Assembly: GCA_019420465.1 (NCBI GenBank)
Contig: JAHZHB010000137.1
Location: forward strand, 2,336 to 8,349
Reading direction: 5' to 3'
From: Lachnospiraceae bacterium
Lineage (GTDB): Bacteria > Bacillota > Clostridia > Lachnospirales > Lachnospiraceae
DNA length: 6,014 bases
Positions 5,910 to 6,014 of this stretch are shown here, one piece after another. Numbering within the stretch: the stretch's first letter is position 1; every line of letters starts with the position of its first letter. The position numbers were made by a program, and so were the translations under genes. The notes under the pieces were generated by a model, which did not search any database, was not told the DNA's origin, and was given only the letters and a program-made list of their open reading frames with translations.

Positions 5910-6014
5910 ATGGAGAAACTATTCAAACTGAAAGAAAATGGAACGACCGTCCGCACCGAGATCATTGCCGGTCTGACCACTTTCATGACGATGGCGTATA
6001 TCATCGCCCTGAAT
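5910..6014 (+). CDS. AzgA/PbuG-type purine permease, N-terminus (partial)
   Basis: Only the first 35 residues are present; the frame is open at the right edge. The sequence MEKLFKLKENGTTVRTEIIA followed by GLTTFMTMAYIIALN is the characteristic start of the NCS2-related AzgA/PbuG/PbuO family: a short cytoplasmic lead, then the first transmembrane helix with the conserved 'E..AG.TTF.TM.YI...NP' pattern. Members import adenine, guanine and/or hypoxanthine with protons across the cytoplasmic membrane, feeding purine salvage. Which base this one carries cannot be told from the fragment. The start is well supported by AGGAG at 5898-5902, 7 bases before the ATG. It lies beyond the metY terminator, so it is a separate unit with its own leader. 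Confidence 0.9.
   Translation, partial: MEKLFKLKENGTTVRTEIIAGLTTFMTMAYIIALN

Overview
This window is ordinary chromosomal DNA from a Gram-positive Firmicute, most likely a gut-type Clostridia of the Lachnospiraceae. The guess rests on the era-recO-(lipoprotein)-glyS order, the single-chain glycyl-tRNA synthetase, purine-rich Shine-Dalgarno sites, near-consensus sigma-A promoters and moderate base composition. All genes lie on the + strand. Nothing looks like phage, an insertion sequence, CRISPR or a defence system.

Region by region: (1) 2-944 holds the 3' end of era (ribosome assembly GTPase), followed 7 bases later by recO (recombination mediator), evidently one transcript. (2) A promoter inside the end of recO (936-964) precedes an uncharacterised secreted lipoprotein (993-1583) and then glyS (1627-3021). 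This unit closes with a strong hairpin terminator at 3051-3093. (3) A near-consensus promoter (3188-3216) drives a lone gene of uncertain function (3306-4295), with weak resemblance to the pRiA4b ORF-3-like family and no visible terminator after it. (4) A putative promoter and a 20-base inverted repeat precede metY (4397-5683), O-acetylhomoserine sulfhydrylase, which ends at a clear terminator (5713-5763). (5) About 145 bases of leader with small inverted repeats precede the start of an AzgA/PbuG-type purine permease gene, which runs off the window at 6014.

The genes are mostly housekeeping (translation, DNA repair, methionine/cysteine supply, purine uptake) and do not form one pathway. The least explained parts are the lipoprotein, the 3306-4295 gene, the inverted repeat before metY and the leader before the permease. 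No convincing new biological system was found; the findings are modest leads.
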